64,000 nt of DNA from Echinometra lucunter. Its lineage: Eukaryota > Echinodermata > Echinoidea > Camarodonta > Echinometridae. Position 1 is the stretch's first letter; every line of letters begins with the position of its first letter. Under the pieces are notes generated by a model. That model saw only the letters and a list, made by a program, of their open reading frames with translations. It made no database searches and was not told the origin of the DNA. A program made the translations under genes and the position numbers. The stretch spans positions 28,909,898 to 28,973,897 of the forward strand of contig CM057159.1 in assembly GCA_029962745.1 (NCBI GenBank). Reading direction: 5' to 3'. This document shows positions 25,578-37,868 of the stretch, one piece after another.

Positions 25578-25691
25578 TTACATCCTTTGACCATGTAGAG
25601 TGAGAACAGATGCCTTTGGTACAGGGATTTTGTCAGGAATCTTCTCTAGATTACACTTTCTCACATACGGACCATCCAATCCTTGATAATG
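25578..25691 (-). other. Orphan LRR-cap-like open frame, 37 codons
   Basis: On the minus strand an AG acceptor (TTTGGACAG) is followed by 37 in-frame codons and a TAA. The peptide contains KCNLEKIPDKIP then SVLTLHGQRM. This matches the start of leucine-rich-repeat proteins: Cys cap, L-x-x-I-P-x-x-I-P, then the first L-x-L-x-x-N-like repeat. It lies about 1.1 kb beyond the PIH1D1 stop and is not its last exon, which was found at 26772-26810. It could be an exon of an unseen gene or a relic. Confidence 0.3.
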
Positions 25692-25793
25692 CTGTCCAAA
25701 TAATTTACAGTATGATAATAATAGAACACACATGCAAACATGCAAGTACATGTGTAGTCCCAATTGCGCATATACCCACGGTTCTTTTCAATA

Positions 25794-26467
25794 TATGACC
25801 CTCCACCACAAAATGACTAATAAATCGGAAATTTGACATTTTTACATTTTAAGAGTTTGAAAGCTTGGACTCTAAGCTTTTGAATGATATATATATAGCT
25901 TGCCTTGTCATGACCATGCAAGCCCTTTGAAATTACAATGAGAATGAGAGCTGGTCAGACAGGCTAATCACAAGAATAATAGAGAAAACAGGATGTAAAG
26001 CTGATTGACCATTCAGGAGTGCAATAATGGTGTCCTTTTGTCCGACTCACTAAAAGGTTGGATGAAAATTCCCCAGTATTGACTACGAAGGGATTATCAG
26101 ATTAGGCTCAAACTTGGAATAGTTTCAAAGGAGATATACTTCTCCTCTTGTTTTGATTTTCAAAGCCACAGAACGAATAACTTTTGAGTATTGCACACAT
26201 GTTAATGCTCAGGTTTTACCTAGCATGCTGACATACATTTATTTTAAAATTCCCCCAAAATGGTACTTTTAAATCAAAGAAAAAACACATTTCTATATTG
26301 CAGATGGTTCCCATATTTGGTCAGATAGCATATCAATAAACTTTCAGAAAATATTAAAAAAAACTAAAATTAACTTTTCAACCCCAAGCTCTCTATTTTA
26401 GCTGTTTACTCTAAAACTCCTGTTGCGACTTATTGGTCATTTTGTAGTGGATCGAGGGTCACATATA
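25794..26467. mobile_element. MITE, about 0.67 kb, with imperfect 35-bp inverted ends
   Basis: The left end TATATGACCCTCCACCACAA corresponds to the reverse complement of the right end, TATATGTGACCCTCGATCCA, and matching continues through ACAAAATGAC(T/C)AATAA. The interior is AT-rich and non-coding. A TATATA-like target duplication is possible but cannot be separated from the ends. It is located just 3' of PIH1D1. Confidence 0.8.
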
Positions 26468-26771
26468 TGACATATTCAGCAAATTTCAGCATATTTGTGT
26501 CAAAGTTAGATATCCAAACAACTTCTCCAAGTTCTTCTGCAGTACATCTATGTAAGCTATGGTGTTGATGGGGCCCATAGAAATACTTGCTCCTGATACT
26601 AACTGAGTTTCCTTGACAGTTGGGAGGTAATTTCTCTAAAAAAATGATTACAAGATCAGGATTCAAATTCAAGGCATGTAGAAATGTCTCAGCAAGAAGG
26701 TCCAGATGAGACTGGTTGGCTAGAGAGGTCCACAAGACTGGTTAGCTTGGAGCTCAAGAAAAAGCGGCCAG

Positions 26772-29700
26772 CTACCTGGCTGGCTGTACAGGAAGGGTCA
26801 GCGTTAATGTCTGTAAGGACATACAAATAATAACAGCTTATAATTATAATTGCATAAATCTATGGTCTATCACAACATATCAGAATGACACATTTATAAG
26901 CAAATGCACATAATCACAAAATTACATTGCTCAGACTAGTACTCTAAATAATGTTACATGATTCATCACTTTCCAAGACTTTCCTGGTTAAATGAAATCA
27001 CTGACTTTATGAGGATCTAGAAGCAAGAGACTGAAATTTCTCAGCCTCTTGGAAACTTATTCACAGGAGAAGAATCATGTTCTAATATTCCAAATGACAA
27101 TTTAACTCTTTTCTAAAAATGCAGTTTCACTGTACTAACAGGGTAATATTGCCTCATATTCAACTTACAATATGCTCTGAAATTGTAAAATTTCTTGGTT
27201 CTTTTTCTCCCCACATTGCAATTTGTGTTCAAAATGACTGTAATTGTGTTGTGACTTGCACTTGAGTAGTTATTGTAAGCTCTTAAGCATTTCCTGTTTC
27301 CTACCCAAGTATAAGAGACCAAAGCTTTCAGAGATGGTTAAAATAAAACCAGCTTCTTGTATAGTGGACATATCCTTTCCTAAGGTTTTCAAGCTCTATA
27401 AATGTTACACCAGCTACAGCTGTTTTAAAATTGGAGGGGCTCACGGTGTTATAATAAAAGAATTTGGGCCTATCCTTGTCAGTTTCCAATTCACTCCAGT
27501 GGAGTAAAGAATGGCATTTGTAAATCCATGTCTTGCCAGTTTCAAATCCATCAGTAGTTTCATTTTCAGTGTTCCCCATTACTGATGCAATGGAATGTAT
27601 GGGCTCAAGTGGTCCAGTGGTCACTGTCCATTTTCAGTGTTCCCCATTTCTGATGCAACGGAATATATGGGCTCAAGTGGTCCAGTGGTCACTGTCCAGT
27701 GACCAATTGTTTAAGTGGCCCAAACATGTGGAGTGGTGTATGCAGCACTTTGTAATGACAAGGAAAGAAAAGGCACTATACCAAATGCCTTTTGGATTGG
27801 CTGATAATGAAGAACAGGCATTACCTGTGTATCTCTGTTGAATTGTGATCCACTGAAGTCTTGGTCTACATCGAAGGGAAGATAGATATCCAGATGATAG
27901 GCTTTGGGATGAGCATGTAGTAAGATACGATCTTCTCCCAAGTCTACAGTCAACGTCTTAGCTGTTTTCTATAATGGATGGGAAAACAAGTTGTAGGAAA
28001 TTAGCTCTTATGACAATAGCCCAACATCAATTTGGTACAATAACCAAATTAGTTACTTAAACCTCTAACTAATAAATCAAGACAATATAACCAAGCCTGA
28101 TTCCCTATCCCTAGTCCCCTAACTTTGAAGAAATATAGCCTAGAGGATATGTTGCAGTAAACGGAAAAATATAAGCAAAGGAGAGTACCGTGGGAAATAC
28201 AATATTGGTACATATCATGATAATAGGCCTTAAGGGTAATAATAGAACTGTACATGCTTTGGTACGCTTATACTATTAAAGCGCGTATAAAAACAAGAAA
28301 CCGGTATTATTATCATTATTATCATTAGTGGAGCATGAAGCAAGATATGATCCCCTCTCAAGTGTATGGTTTATGTCTTGGCTGTTTCTACACATCATCA
28401 TCGTTTTTAGGAACTAGCGAATCCATGCGTGGAGGGCAGAAACATGAATTAGAGGAAAATGCTTTTATAGATCTACATGTAGGTCAGGGTTTTCCACAAC
28501 TGAAAATTTAAACATGTAAAAATGTTCATGACCAAGGTTGTGCGAAGCACGAAGTCCCTTGCGCCGGGTTATCCAGGGCCCGTTTAAGCTAGGCGCATGG
28601 AAGCTTTAAATTTTCTTGATGCTCTCTGGTGCAATCTAGCCATATTTTTTAGCACTTCTGTTAGATTAAGTACTAGCCATTCAAACACAATTAACAGTTT
28701 GTAAAACCGTTTCCTCCAACGCGTGTTTCTGCGTACATGCGCAGATTCGCTGGTTCATAAAAATGACAGCAATATGATACAACACTGGAGGGCTTTGTCA
28801 AAGCTGGATAGAAGCTAGATGACGGGCAAAAAGAGAGATAGAAATAAAACAGTTGATGCATTCAATTCCATACTATTGCTGATAAGAAGGTAAGCATGTT
28901 CCTAATATGGTAATGATACTAAAATACATCCCTTCAGCACACATTTTAACCCGATAAACACTATTCCTGAGATAAGTCAGGCTGGGGTCAATAGAAATGT
29001 GTGTTATACTAAAAACAAATTGTGCTTAACAGGTTAAATAGATCTACTTACCACCCCAGGTAGCTCAACATCAACAACTAGAAACTCTGGATGTCCATCT
29101 ATAGGTTCTCTCATAATGGTATACTTGGGTTCAGGTGCTTTCTCATCCTCTGTGTCATTGACTTCTGCGACCTTTGAACTTTTGACTTCTGATGGGATCT
29201 GTGGTACAGAATAAAGTGAAACAAGTTTGTTGATTATTTCCCCCAGAAAATCTGAATAACCATACAAATTAAAATGAATTCATTCATAACAATGAAAACA
29301 AGTTGTCAGTTGGGCAAAATGGTAAAAGTATCATAATAATCTTTCCAAAGAAAAACGAACAAAAAACATTTCATTGAATGGACCCGCTGAGCACAATTTG
29401 ATTTCAGCATAACACTCATTCTCCATGGACCCTAGCCCGAGTAATCTCTGGCTAAGCAGTGTTCAACAAGTTAAACCCTGTTTGCAGCTATTGCACTATA
29501 ATCCAGTAACCTGTTGAGCATGATTGATTCCTGATTTGAAAAATGGTTTGGTCGGTCGATTTTTTTTTTTTACTACCCCACTGGACTGTAAGTGTCATGT
29601 ACGCGAGTGAACGCCAGCCGACACTCATGTGTAATATGTGCAGTTGTGTGACATGAGAGAGTTGAGTTTCCGATATTTTTTACGAGTTTCTAATGGGGAA

Positions 29701-32700
29701 AACGCGGGCAGAACGCAATCAAAATGCATATAAAAGTGTTTTTTTAAGCCACTGAATACAAAGTTTAGCAAATTCTTCGCCCAAATCTAAGATTTTCTCA
29801 CAAAAACAGTGCGTTTGTATATTTGGGTCTGCTAAAAAAAAAAAATAAAAATAAAACGACCCTGTTTTTTCGCATTTTACGGTCGTTTGATTGAGGGCAA
29901 CATAACAATTTTTTTTTTTTGCCTTATCATTATCACTTCCACAAACCACACTCTAAGTTATCTCAGGCTTAGTATTCAATGTGGTAATGTTTTGAGACTT
30001 TTCTCTTTGACTTGCCTCCTTTCATCAAATCCACCAGATCACCTTTCATCCTTTCACATTACTGACTTTGATGACTGTTGGCTGTCTTGCAGACTAGTCT
30101 CTTCCTCGTTGGAACCCATGTCTTCCCCTCTTTCTCTACATTACTGACTCACCTCTGTAATAAGTGACTTTGACGACTGTTGACTGTCTTGTAGACTAGT
30201 TTCTTCCTTTTGTTGGAACCCATATCATCCCCTCTTTCTCTACATTATGACTCACCTCTGTAATAAGCGACATTGATGACTGTTGACTATCTTGTAGACT
30301 AGTTTTTTCTTTTTGTTGGAACCCATATCATCCCCTCTTTCTCTACATTACTGACTCACCTCTGTAATAAGCGACATTGATGACTGTTGACTATCTTGTA
30401 GACTAGTTTCTTCCTCATTGGAACCCATGTCTAAGATACGAGGTTTTGACTTGGTACGGAGGTGATGCTGGTGTAGGGTTCCCAAACATTTCCTCTTCTT
30501 CAACTGAGACCAGTCTGTATGAACAACACGAACAGCACATTGATGCTTTTGCTCTCAAAGATCTTTACAGATATATCATTATATGATTGTTTATTAACAT
30601 TTACCATCACTTGCCAATGGTCACATTTTTCTTTTTATTTCCAATTTTCATTTTCAAATCTCAGGACTGGCAAGGATTTCATTACAGGTCAAGTTCTTTC
30701 CATGCCATCATTACAGCAGGTGAAATGGGCAGGGGGGGGGGGGGGAATCCTTATGCCAAGAGGAACTACAACATTTTTTACCACTTGACCAGGTGATGTA
30801 ACATTGTCCACATGTTATAATTCTATTGTAGAGAAAGAATGGCAAAGCCAATCATCTATATTTGTCTAGCACATATTTTCACCTGTACCTCATTGTGTAT
30901 GGTAAATGTCATATCTATTTGAATGTACATTCATGTATGTTCAGCTGCTGAGTACGCTTGAATAGAATCCGAATTCATATTTCATAATTTCAAGCCAACA
31001 ATGAGAAAACTGCTTCAGACAGACAATTTCAATTTCCAACTTTCAGTGACAGGAAACTCCTTACAGAAAATAAAAGTTTGAACTTGTGTAGATGGAAAGA
31101 TAACATCCTAAGGGGGTGCTGCAAAAAAGTCGAGTGGCAATCAACTGCAAATTAGTTGCAAATTTGGCAACTGATTGTAAAGATTTGCTTGATTTGCAAT
31201 TGATTGCAAGATTTGCACATGATATTAATATCAGTTTTTCTTGCAACAGGATTGATTGTTAAGTTGCGACCAATTGCAAATTTGCAATTATTTTCAAGAC
31301 TTTCGACTGATTTGGGGGATTTGCAATCGATTGCAACTTTCTTGCAACACCTCCTAAGTGTTCTTCAATACTGACCTCTGTGAAGCAAGATGCTATACTT
31401 ATGTTCCAATCCTTCAAAGATAACAGACATGAGAAAACCCTTGAAGAGATTGTTCTTTTCTACTTTCTCAAAGAACTCCTTGTTGATCATGACATCATAT
31501 GCAGTACAGCCATTTCCAGCTGTAAAGAAAGGAAATAAAAATGAGTGAATTTAAATGCTCTTACTCCATGTTGGAAAGTGGTCCCCCCCCCAAAAAAAAA
31601 ATTTGAAAACTTACATTCTTTTTACTGAAATTTTCACAAAAACCACGAACAGTGTGCACCAAATCCTCCAATTTCACTTTTAAAAATGCAAAAGCGCCCC
31701 AGAAAAAATTTCTGCGTACGGCTCTGATCTACTTGTAGGTTTTACTTGTCCAAGTGAACTAACTCAACCACTGTTACCACTCACAATTGTCTATTTCAGC
31801 ATGAGGTTCTCCAATACTTAGAGGGACCCTGTAGTCACTCAACTCATCAGAATCCAGAAGTTTGATCAGCTCAGAGTCTTTAATATCAGTGGGTGCTGGC
31901 ATCTAAAAAAAAAAAAGAAGAAGAAGTGAAACACAAAATGTTGCAATAAAATGATATTGCAATTCTTTTTGTATATTTTCTCAAGTCAGATTTCTTAAAA
32001 ATAAAATAACTTTTCATTTCAAAATGTCATTCAATTAAAAAAATTTTAAAAATGCAATTCATTCAAATTTTCAAATGTCATTCAATATATCAAAGAAGAT
32101 ATAAGAGCATACAGATCTACTAAGCTTGAAATTTCTTGGTAAAATGAGGATGGAAATATATGCAAAATCAAGTTGACAGTAATGCAAAAAAAGAAAAAAA
32201 AAAGCCTTTAGTACTTTCTATTCCTTTTATGAATACATTTATAATCAAGACCAACTTTTCACTTCTTCTCTATGTGAGGTGATTTCTTGTAAAGTCATGT
32301 AGAGTTTTTACTATTTAGCTCTATACCTGTAAAAGCTCCTTGACCTACAAATTAATAATGCCAATCATATCACATTTACCTGTTCTGTTTTGCATAGATT
32401 GATAAAGACCTTCTTTCCTGAGTTATCTTTAGTCTTGATGCAGACTCCTGGTTCAGGGGTGACGACATTGAATTCTGATTGGCTCTGGTCTGGCATAGCA
32501 TCTCCAAACAGTCCACCTGCATTCTCATTGGCCTGCCATTAACATTATTGAAAGAATCTTAAATATATTAAGTTGTTCTGACAGGGACAGAGCCTGAGAA
32601 GATATAGAAAATTAAGGTGAGCAACTGAGCATGATGAACAAATCTACAATGCTAGGGGATAAAAAAATAATCAGAGCCTATCCCATATATATTGTACACA

Positions 32701-35179
32701 ATGCCTGGTCACCGGTCGGTCGGTCGGAGACGTAAATAATCATATTTGATTGATACACGTCTGTCAAAACCCAATTCGAGAGAGAGAGAGAGCGTGATCT
32801 CACGGTTCCCTGCCTAAAATCTCACGCATTGCTGGTCTTTAACCTTGGCATCTCTGTAGAGTGCTCAAGGTGCAGAAAATTGAAAAAAAGAGGGAATAAA
32901 AGGAAGAAAGAAAGAAAGAAAGAATAAAAAAGGGGCATATCAACTAAGTCATCAAAGAAGGAATTGTTGGACAAGCAGTGGTGGGGGGAAAGATTTAAAA
33001 CCTCCGTTCCTCATCGCATGTAAAGCTACACAAATTCAAACAGTTCAAATTCAACCTTCAAACTTGGAGTCAAGAGTCAAGACCGGAAAATCTACAGGAG
33101 AAATCCTTTATTTCCATACCCGATGTGATGTGATGTGATCAGGTCATTGTTCAGTAATAATTAGGAGGAGATGAAAAGTACAAGGCATATTTTTATCATT
33201 ACTAGATTCTAGGGAGAAAAAAAGAAATACACATCCTTTGAAACTTTCGATGGTGGAAGAACGAATGGCAGTGGAAGGCTTCACGCCACGGTACACCTAC
33301 ATGACCAAGTATTCTTTCTAGAAACTTCTCCCGAGGACGGTAAGAACATGCTTACATGTACCAAAACGTCTAGAGTGAGTAGGTCCTTTTCAGGACCACA
33401 GTCATCTTCTAGAAAGAATACTTGATGTACCGTGATGCCTTCCACTGCCAAAAAAAAAATACATTTGTCAGTGCACTCAGGTCAAAGAGGCAGAACTGCC
33501 AGAAGATGACTGGTCATGCATGTGCATGCATTTAATTTAAGACCAAGTAATATATTGACTGCTGCTGCCCCCCCCCCCCCCCCCCCGCAAAATTGAGAAC
33601 ATCACTCGACTTCAAACATGTCTCCAAGACCAAGGCCAAGGCTTCTAAGTTCAATGAATTTAATAGTCCAGCCTCCACTCCAACTTAGCCCCACACATAG
33701 TCCAGGGACATCTGGAGAGTAATAGCGTTAGCGTTTTTTTTTTACTCTCAATGGAGAGTAATAGCATTAGCGTTTTTTTTTTGTTTTTTACTCTCCAGAG
33801 AGTCCAGACGTCCCTGGACTATGTGTGGGGCTATTATCTAAAAAAATAGCGTTCGCGTTTTTCTGGGTTTTTTTTTTAGATAATAGCGTTAGCATTTTTT
33901 TGGTTTTTTTTACTCTCCAGACGTCCCTGGACTACCCACACAGGGCTACATTGGTATGCTGAGCTGTGCAAATTTATGTGATATGCTGCCCTCTACATTC
34001 AAAGATTGAAATCACTAAAATAATCAACAAATTCATTTACAATATTTGCTTTTTAAACCTAGGATAATAAAATATCCTATTTCCATTCCATTCCTCCAAC
34101 TGGCTGTAAATTATCTTGATCAAATGATTTTGGAAAAATATTTTTCTGATTACTGGTGACACAGCTCTTGCTCCTCTGTCCCCCAAAATTCATTGGTAGA
34201 ACACTACTTTCCTATTGTCAGCAATTTGCATGCTACAGCACGTCGGTTGTGCGAGGTTAGTATAACCGAGCACTAGTGTGAGTGACTTAGCCCAACAGCC
34301 CGGGGGGCTGTGTCTCATTGAGGCCTGTACATCATCCGCGTAAATCACTTTCTGAAAAGCACCCTAAACGGGAATTAAGGTAGGGGTGGTTTTGATACCC
34401 TAAACGGGGAAACCCATGAACGATCTCCGATTTTTAGACCCTTCACGGGGATTTTATATCTTGCATTGTTTTACATACCCTAAGCAGGGATATCTTCAAC
34501 TAGATGTTTTCCCCTTTTTTCTAGACCCTAGTAAAAAAAAAACAACAAAAAACCTGCTTCTTTCTCCTTTCCTTTTTCTAATTGCCGCCGATTTACCGGC
34601 TGATTTGCCATATTTCCATTCCATCGTCAAGGTTTATCAAATATCCTACCCTTTTCCGGTTCCGTATGAAACCGGCAATAGTGAATTTGATACCCTTTTC
34701 TCTGATTTTTGCTGTTTTTGATAGGCCTACCCTAAATAAAGTGGATCCCCGGGTTCCCTGCCCACTGCTGAAAAACGACCCTTTTTCTACGTTTTTATTT
34801 ACGCGGATGATGTACAGGCCTCAATGAGATACATCCCCCTGGGCCCAACAGTTACATCTCTCTTTCACTAATGACTAACTGTTAATGTCAATCAGCCTTG
34901 TTGAGTCAATGACCCTCGACCAGTGTCGACCATGTCGACAGTCACCAATTACCATACCATGACACTCTCACTTAACACTATTCCACCTTTAACTTCCAAA
35001 AACATACACACTTCCTAAATTTACACGCATATCCATACCTGTAATAATAAGTGTTTATAGAGGCTTTCTTCGTCTAATTCCAGAAGACTTTTGTCACCTT
35101 CCATTTTCTTAGCCGCTGGCGCTATGCAAGCTGCCATCTTGTCGTCTGTCACTTCCGCATCGCGAGGGGGCGACATCAT
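26772..35179 (-). CDS. PIH1D1: PIH1 domain-containing protein 1 (R2TP adaptor)
   Basis: Eight coding exons: 35039-35179, 32380-32532, 31785-31902, 31376-31519, 30360-30514, 29052-29198, 27825-27968 and 26772-26810. All junction phases agree, giving 346 aa (human about 290). The Met at 35179 follows an in-frame TAG; another in-frame Met lies at residue 15. The PIH-N domain spans about residues 70-195: GVCIKTKDNSGKKVFINLC, then RVPLSIGEPHAEID, then GCTAYDVMINKEFFEKV and FEGLEHKYSI. The two Lys positions of the phosphopeptide pocket (IKT and KKVFIN) look retained. The C-terminal CS-like beta domain starts near 275 with FLVVDVELPGV, then YHLDIYLPFDV, and ends TLTLTLPVQPAR. PIH1D1 links RUVBL1/2-RPAP3 to phosphorylated clients such as TELO2; the same role is inferred here. 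Exon 5 ends in an acidic Ser-rich linker whose donor is tandemly repeated in the following intron. Confidence 0.93.
27560..27698. repeat. 69-bp tandem duplication
   Basis: Two adjacent, nearly identical copies beginning CATTTTCAGTGTTCCCCATT, in the last PIH1D1 intron. Confidence 0.9.
28949..29037. mobile_element. Mini MITE, about 90 bp, TTAA-ended family
   Basis: Runs from TTAACCCGATAAACAC to CTTAACAGGTTAA with inverted ends, in the PIH1D1 intron directly 5' (plus coordinates) of exon 6. Confidence 0.65.
29385..29477. mobile_element. Mini MITE, inverse orientation, with a partial copy next to it
   Basis: CCGCTGAGCACAATTTGATT through CAACAAGTTAAAC is the reverse orientation of the family seen at 28949 and 39250. 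A further fragment, AACCTGTTGAGCATGATTGA, lies at about 29510. Confidence 0.6.
30053..30440 (-). repeat. Tandem repeat copying a PIH1D1 exon end and its splice donor
   Basis: On the minus strand, a unit of about 103-104 bp repeats. It holds the end of exon 5 (coding SLQDSQQSSMSLITE), the donor GAG|GTGAGT and about 30 bp of intron. Donors fall at plus positions 30360 (the exon-5 junction), 30256 and 30153; a fourth unit near 30053-30120 has lost its donor. Use of a downstream donor would add an in-frame stop soon after the first donor (GTG AGT CAG TAA). Confidence 0.9.
31107..31358. mobile_element. Inverted-repeat MITE beside the PIH1D1 exon 4 donor
   Basis: The ends CCTAAGGGGGTGCTGCAA and TTGCAACACCTCCTAAG are inverted repeats. 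The interior is packed with TTGCAA/TTGCAAT motifs. The right edge lies about 18 bp from the donor of exon 4 (31376). Confidence 0.75.
32690..32800 (+). mobile_element. SINE 3' part
   Basis: TTGATTGATACACGTCTGTC followed by AAAACCCAATTCGAG matches the tail of the tRNA-derived element at 58.5-58.74 kb (ATTGATACACATCTGTTAAA, AACCCAATG). No A or B box is visible in this copy, so it is 5'-truncated. Confidence 0.55.
33267..33449. mobile_element. 183-bp hairpin MITE
   Basis: GGCAGTGGAAGGCTTCACGC at the left mirrors GCCTTCCACTGCC at the right. Inside, AAGTATTCTTTCTAGAA mirrors TTCTAGAAAGAATACTT. It lies in PIH1D1 intron 1. Confidence 0.85.
33687..33947. mobile_element. Hairpin element with three arm copies
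   Basis: AGCCCCACACATAGTCCAGG at 33687 is mirrored at 33813-33832, and a third arm (GTCCCTGGACTACCCACACA) ends near 33947. Between them, T-rich spacers repeat TAATAGCGTTAGCG. It looks like a hairpin element with a local duplication. Confidence 0.75.
33950..34220 (-). repeat. Dispersed repeat, second copy at 42830-43125
   Basis: This stretch, reverse-complemented, matches 42830-43125: both carry AGAGGGCAGC, TTTGCACAGCTCA, and GACAATAGGAAAGTAGTGTT near the other end. Divergence is roughly 15-20 percent by eye. No coding content. Confidence 0.8.
34299..34843. mobile_element. 545-bp TIR element with 8-bp target duplication
   Basis: The left end CCCGGGGGGCTGTGTCTCAT and the reverse complement of the right end, CCCAGGGGGATGTATCTCAT, continue to match through GAGGCCTGTACATCATCCGC. 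Both ends are flanked by CCCAACAG (34291-34298 and 34844-34851), an 8-bp target duplication. The interior carries repeated ACCCTAAACGGG-like motifs and no coding frame. It lies in PIH1D1 intron 1; the 8-bp duplication suggests hAT-type mobilisation. Confidence 0.9.
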
Positions 35180-37864
35180 TTCTCGATCTCTCGCTCTCTA
35201 GCTCTCAGCTCACCTAGCTAGTCAGTGCCTCGCTCAAACCTCGCTATTCGAGCCTCATCCTGGTCTTGCCAGCTCATCTTTTTCTTTTTCCTAAGTTTGC
35301 CTTTCCATATATATTACTTTTACAGATTTATTTGTGTTTTGGGAAATTATGATATCAATTACTTGTGATTTCTTGTGAAAGAATCAGATTCATAGTTTGA
35401 AGGAAAATCCATTCTGTTGAGCTGAATGAATTTCTGTTGGAGAATCTCAATGGAAGGGGATGTTTTAAATGTTTTTAAACGAAAGAGGATTGCATGTACT
35501 TTGTTTCAGAAAAATGTTCTGCTCAGTGCTCAGTGGATAACTCTATGATATTAGCTATCAATTGTGTGTTTAATAATTGCATAGTTAATATGTAATTGCT
35601 TCTCTACATATCATGTAATATAAAAACATGAATATGCTTTGGGATGCTTTGTTAAAGGGTCCACTCAATAGCAAAAACAAAAACAAAAACAAAAACAAAA
35701 CAAAACACAGCAACAACAACAACACCAAAACAAACAAACAGAAATGACATTGAAAGAAGTTACATAAAGAAGTTTATTCTCCTCTTCAGAATATTTAAAT
35801 ATACGTCAAAAGCATTGTGAACATGACAGCCTGTGCAGATTGCATAACACTATGACATACAAAAATGTTTATTCTGCACTTCAGGCAAACTTAATTCAAT
35901 GTAATAATGACCTATCAAAATCAGATACTGGTACATTCAAGGAAACACTCAGATTTTGCACATACAAAATGAACATAAATACATTAACATGTATAGGCTT
36001 AGAAAACAGAGGTAAAATTAAAAAATTAAAGGGGCTAGAAAATGAGAAATCATGGGGAAAGGCAGGGTGATCTCGGATGAGAGAGGGGGAATGCAGTCGG
36101 CCGCTCGAGTTTCAAGAAAAGGGATAATCCATTCTAAACAACTGTGATTTATTGCCGTACGTGTTTCAAATTTTGCGCAATGAAAAAGCTAATTAACAGC
36201 TAGTCATATGGAAAAACAATTACATGGCCAGCTCCCTAGGAGAGCCTAAGGGGTGTTACATAATCCGCGGCGACGACGTGTCGGGGAAAGGCAATGAAGT
36301 TTAATGGCTAGACTAACAAACCAGAAGTAAACTATATTTTGTATTTTGAAATGTTGGGAGTATTATACAAGACATTTCTTCGAGTGAACACGATGAGACC
36401 CGTTAAGAGTCTAAACACTTAGAGTTGTTGAGAAATGTGAGAACCCAAAGTGTACGACTAGGTTGAGTTCAGTAAACTTTGTGCTGTCAGAACTGTTATC
36501 GCATTAGTCCGACGGGCTCGCATAACTGATGGATTATAGTGTACAAGCAAACAAGCCTTTTGCAAATTCGTTTTCCCCATGATTTCCCATTTGTTGGCCT
36601 CTTTAACTTTCAAAAAATAGTACATGACTGACTGATAATATATTTCTTACGACAGTTTTACAAAATAAGGTCCCTTCTTGTTTTAAAATTCATATTCATA
36701 TATTTAACTAGATATATCTAAATATCTTACAATTCCAAAAGCCATAAATATGTGTACCATATTGACAAGGAAAACACATGTGGCTAAGCATTCATAACCA
36801 CATCTAGAAAGCAGGAAATGAGCAGTCATTACCTAGCTAACATTTGTAATGTATCTTAAATGTACATGAAGTCATGTACACACACCTAGAGTCAACATTG
36901 CACATGTAGAATGAAAAAAAAAAATCATCTGTTACATGTAAAGGTTATTGATAAGTTATATGATGTACAACCAAACTGGCAGTGGGACGGGTGTGTAACA
37001 GACAGGAAAGAATAGGAATTAAAAAAGAGCCACACAACTGACACAAGACTGGCCAAGTAACATAAAAAAACCCAACTACATTTCTATAAAAAAATATCTG
37101 CATAAAAGTCCAACTGCAGCAAAACTGACATATAAATAAACAGTGGCATAGATATGTGGGGTAGCATATACATGTATAATAATGATAATGCAACATTGTT
37201 ACAACTACCAGGTACGTAAACGTACCAGTACTTAAAAGTTTACATTTCACACATAGAATTAATAAAATGAAATGGCACTGATCAAATGATGAGAGATAAT
37301 GATTGCTCTGCAATGATTAGGTAGTGCCTATAATTACGTACCTAAGATAAGAAAAATGGATATTAGAAAAAGAAGTTTAAAAATCACTTAATTTCATTAC
37401 AATTCAAAGGACTGAGATAAGACACTGGAGTAATCATGTTCAAATGTTTCTATCTTACACAATGATCTCTACAAAAATTATGAAAACAATGACTTTCAAA
37501 TGTACAATAAGGAATCTTGTTATATAGGAGCTCTTTATAACAAGTTCCACCCTTGCGTGTAATCGTGTATACATCAAAAATATTGTTTTTCTATACCTAC
37601 CCATGAAGCACATTTTGTGACCAGGTGACAAGGCAAAATGGAATGTTAACACTGTGTTACACCAAATCCCTGCTTATAATATACGAGACAAGAGGTAAAA
37701 GCTCCTCTTATTCATTAAGTTGTAATGACATACATAGCACTATAACAAATGCCTGATACCTATTTTTCCCTGATTGTTTCAACATGGTACCTATAAAATT
37801 TCATGTTACAATATCTATTATACAATCATATCTACCAAATTTGTTTTACTAGTAAACTATTTTA
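35180..37864. other. Region upstream of PIH1D1, no gene seen
   Basis: 35180-35280 is CT/GA-rich and likely the PIH1D1 5' UTR/promoter. A (CAAAAA)n run lies at 35671-35705. The rest is AT-rich unique-looking sequence with no convincing exon. Confidence 0.5.
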
Positions 37865-37868
37865 TTAA

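Noticed and set aside
25578..25691. Last exon of PIH1D1
   Set aside because: In phase and on the right strand, but the peptide looks like an LRR cap and not like the CS-domain end, which is found at 26772-26810.
27711..27830. Unspliced end for PIH1D1 running past RDTQ into VMPVLHYQPI
   Set aside because: A good donor (CAG|GTAATG) follows RDTQ, and the exon at 26772-26810 supplies the expected final strand TLTLTLPV in phase.
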